Shown in pieces: positions 31,511 to 32,373 of a stretch of 32,373 bases of DNA. Within the stretch, counting starts at the first letter, position 1. Each line of letters begins with the position of its first letter. Both the position numbers and the translations under genes were made by a program. This DNA is from Thiobacillus sp. UBA2186 (GTDB lineage: Bacteria > Pseudomonadota > Gammaproteobacteria > Burkholderiales > Thiobacillaceae). The notes under the pieces were generated by a model. That model did not search any database. It saw only the letters and a program-made list of their open reading frames with translations, and was not told the origin of the DNA. Location: positions 1,334 through 33,706 of the forward strand of contig DCVO01000098.1 of the NCBI GenBank assembly GCA_002327405.1, given 5' to 3'.

Positions 31511-31537
31511 AAAGATTTTGATCGCAAACCGCGGCGA
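31503..31537 (+). repeat. Direct repeat of the accC 5' end, downstream (functional) copy
   Basis: Partner of 31382-31416. This copy continues into the full AccC frame, while the upstream copy diverges after CGGCGA. Confidence 0.9.
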
Positions 31538-32373
31538 AATCGCCCTGCGCATCCAGCGCGCCTGCCGCGAACTGGGCATCAAGACGGTAGCGGTGCACTC
31601 CGAAGCCGACCGCGATGCCAAGTACGTCAAGCTGGCGGACGAATCCGTGTGCATCGGCCCGCCGCCTTCCAGCCAGTCCTACCTCAACGTCCCCGCCATC
31701 ATCGCGGCGGCGGAAGTGACCGACGCCGAGGCCATCCACCCCGGCTACGGTTTCCTTTCGGAAAACGCCGATTTTGCCGAACGCGTGGAATCTTCCGGTT
31801 TCATCTTCATCGGACCGCGGCCCGACTCCATTCGCCTCATGGGCGACAAGGTGGCCGCCAAGGATGCCATGAAAAAGGCCAAAGTCCCCTGCGTGCCGGG
31901 TTCTGATGGCGCCTTGCCCGACGACCCCGACGAAATCATCCGCATCGCTCGCGACGTCGGCTATCCGGTTCTCATCAAGGCGGCCGGCGGCGGCGGCGGG
32001 CGCGGCATGCGCGTAGTGCACACGGAAGCCGCCCTGTTGCAGTCCGTGCAGATGACCCAGACCGAGGCGCAGACCGCGTTCGGCAACCCCATGGTCTACA
32101 TGGAGCGCTACCTGCAGAAGCCGCGCCACATCGAATTCCAGGTGCTGGCCGACGAGCACGGCAATGCCATCCACTTGGGCGAGCGCGACTGTTCCATGCA
32201 GCGCCGTCACCAGAAAGTGCTGGAAGAGGCGCCCGCGCCCGGGCTCGACCCCAAGCTGCGCGACAAGATCGGTGAGCGCTGCGCCGAAGCCTGCCGGCAG
32301 ATCGGCTACCGCGGCGCCGGCACTTTCGAATTCCTCTATGAAGACGGCGAGTTCTTCTTCATCGAGATGAACA
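31503..32373 (+). CDS. accC: Biotin carboxylase AccC (N-terminal part, runs off window)
   Basis: ATP-grasp enzyme that carboxylates biotin on AccB. The visible 290 residues cover the N-terminal domain (FEKILIANRGEIALRIQRAC; HPGYGFLSENADFAE), the glycine-rich ATP loop (KAAGGGGGRGMR), and the ATP-grasp domain up to FLYEDGEFFFIEMN. The ATG at 31503 has GGAG 7 nt upstream, supplied by the inserted segment. The first 35 nt are a second copy of sequence found 121 nt upstream. The gene is otherwise intact in the part seen. Confidence 0.97.
   Translation, partial: MFEKILIANRGEIALRIQRACRELGIKTVAVHSEADRDAKYVKLADESVCIGPPPSSQSYLNVPAIIAAAEVTDAEAIHPGYGFLSENADFAERVESSGFIFIGPRPDSIRLMGDKVAAKDAMKKAKVPCVPGSDGALPDDPDEIIRIARDVGYPVLIKAAGGGGGRGMRVVHTEAALLQSVQMTQTEAQTAFGNPMVYMERYLQKPRHIEFQVLADEHGNAIHLGERDCSMQRRHQKVLEEAPAPGLDPKLRDKIGERCAEACRQIGYRGAGTFEFLYEDGEFFFIEMN

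Overview
The window reads as chromosomal core-genome DNA of a betaproteobacterium. It is GC-rich and densely coded, with ubiquinone genes, a hemC-hemD-hemX-hemY operon, a lysine/alanine-rich histone H1-like protein and a cytochrome P460. Together these suggest the sulfur- or iron-oxidising Nitrosomonadales (Sulfuricella/Gallionella-like), but the genus is inference. I see no rRNA, tRNA, CRISPR array, prophage or insertion sequence. No stretch over about 300 bp lacks a gene; the longest is the 298 bp between the histone-like gene and lysA.

Layout. 1-1429 (minus): phoR (N-terminal part) and phoB, with a Pho box in front of phoB. 1532-4367 (plus): ubiE-ubiJ-ubiB with overlapping or touching ends. 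4474-5100: a DUF2238 membrane protein. 5190-6251 (minus): nadA, divergent from hda. 7042-9817 (plus): a compact accessory run of GNAT acetyltransferase, PNPOx-like protein, hotdog thioesterase, two small membrane proteins and an arginase-fold protein with a degenerate metal site. 9938-11294 (minus): trxA and an LpxR-type lipid A deacylase. 11512-13080: msrP-msrQ, periplasmic methionine sulfoxide repair.

13144-24737 holds the histone-like gene, lysA-lptM, cyaY, a cytochrome P460 divergent from a Cys-rich MarR regulator, argH, algZ-algR, a periplasmic thioredoxin-like protein and hemCDXY. Much of this recalls the argH-algZ-algR-hemCDXY and lysA-lppL-cyaY neighbourhoods of Pseudomonas. 24765-27470 holds an Fe-S flavin reductase, an epimerase-like protein, fxsA and cutA. 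27483-30317 holds dsbD (with a duplicated N-terminal domain) and a TlpA-like thioredoxin. 30376 to the end holds aroQ-accB-accC, with accC running off the window.

The most unusual feature is at accC. Its first 35 nt occur twice, 121 nt apart, with four differences that are all synonymous. Between them lies an 86-nt segment that forms two hairpins and supplies the ribosome binding site of the second copy. The result is a 42-codon leader ORF that begins like AccC and stops inside the accC start. Other points of interest are a family of purine-rich inverted repeats placed at gene 3' ends, a palindromic operator between P460 and marR with a 12-nt match upstream of the histone-like gene, the doubled sensor domain of DsbD, and the degenerate arginase-fold protein.
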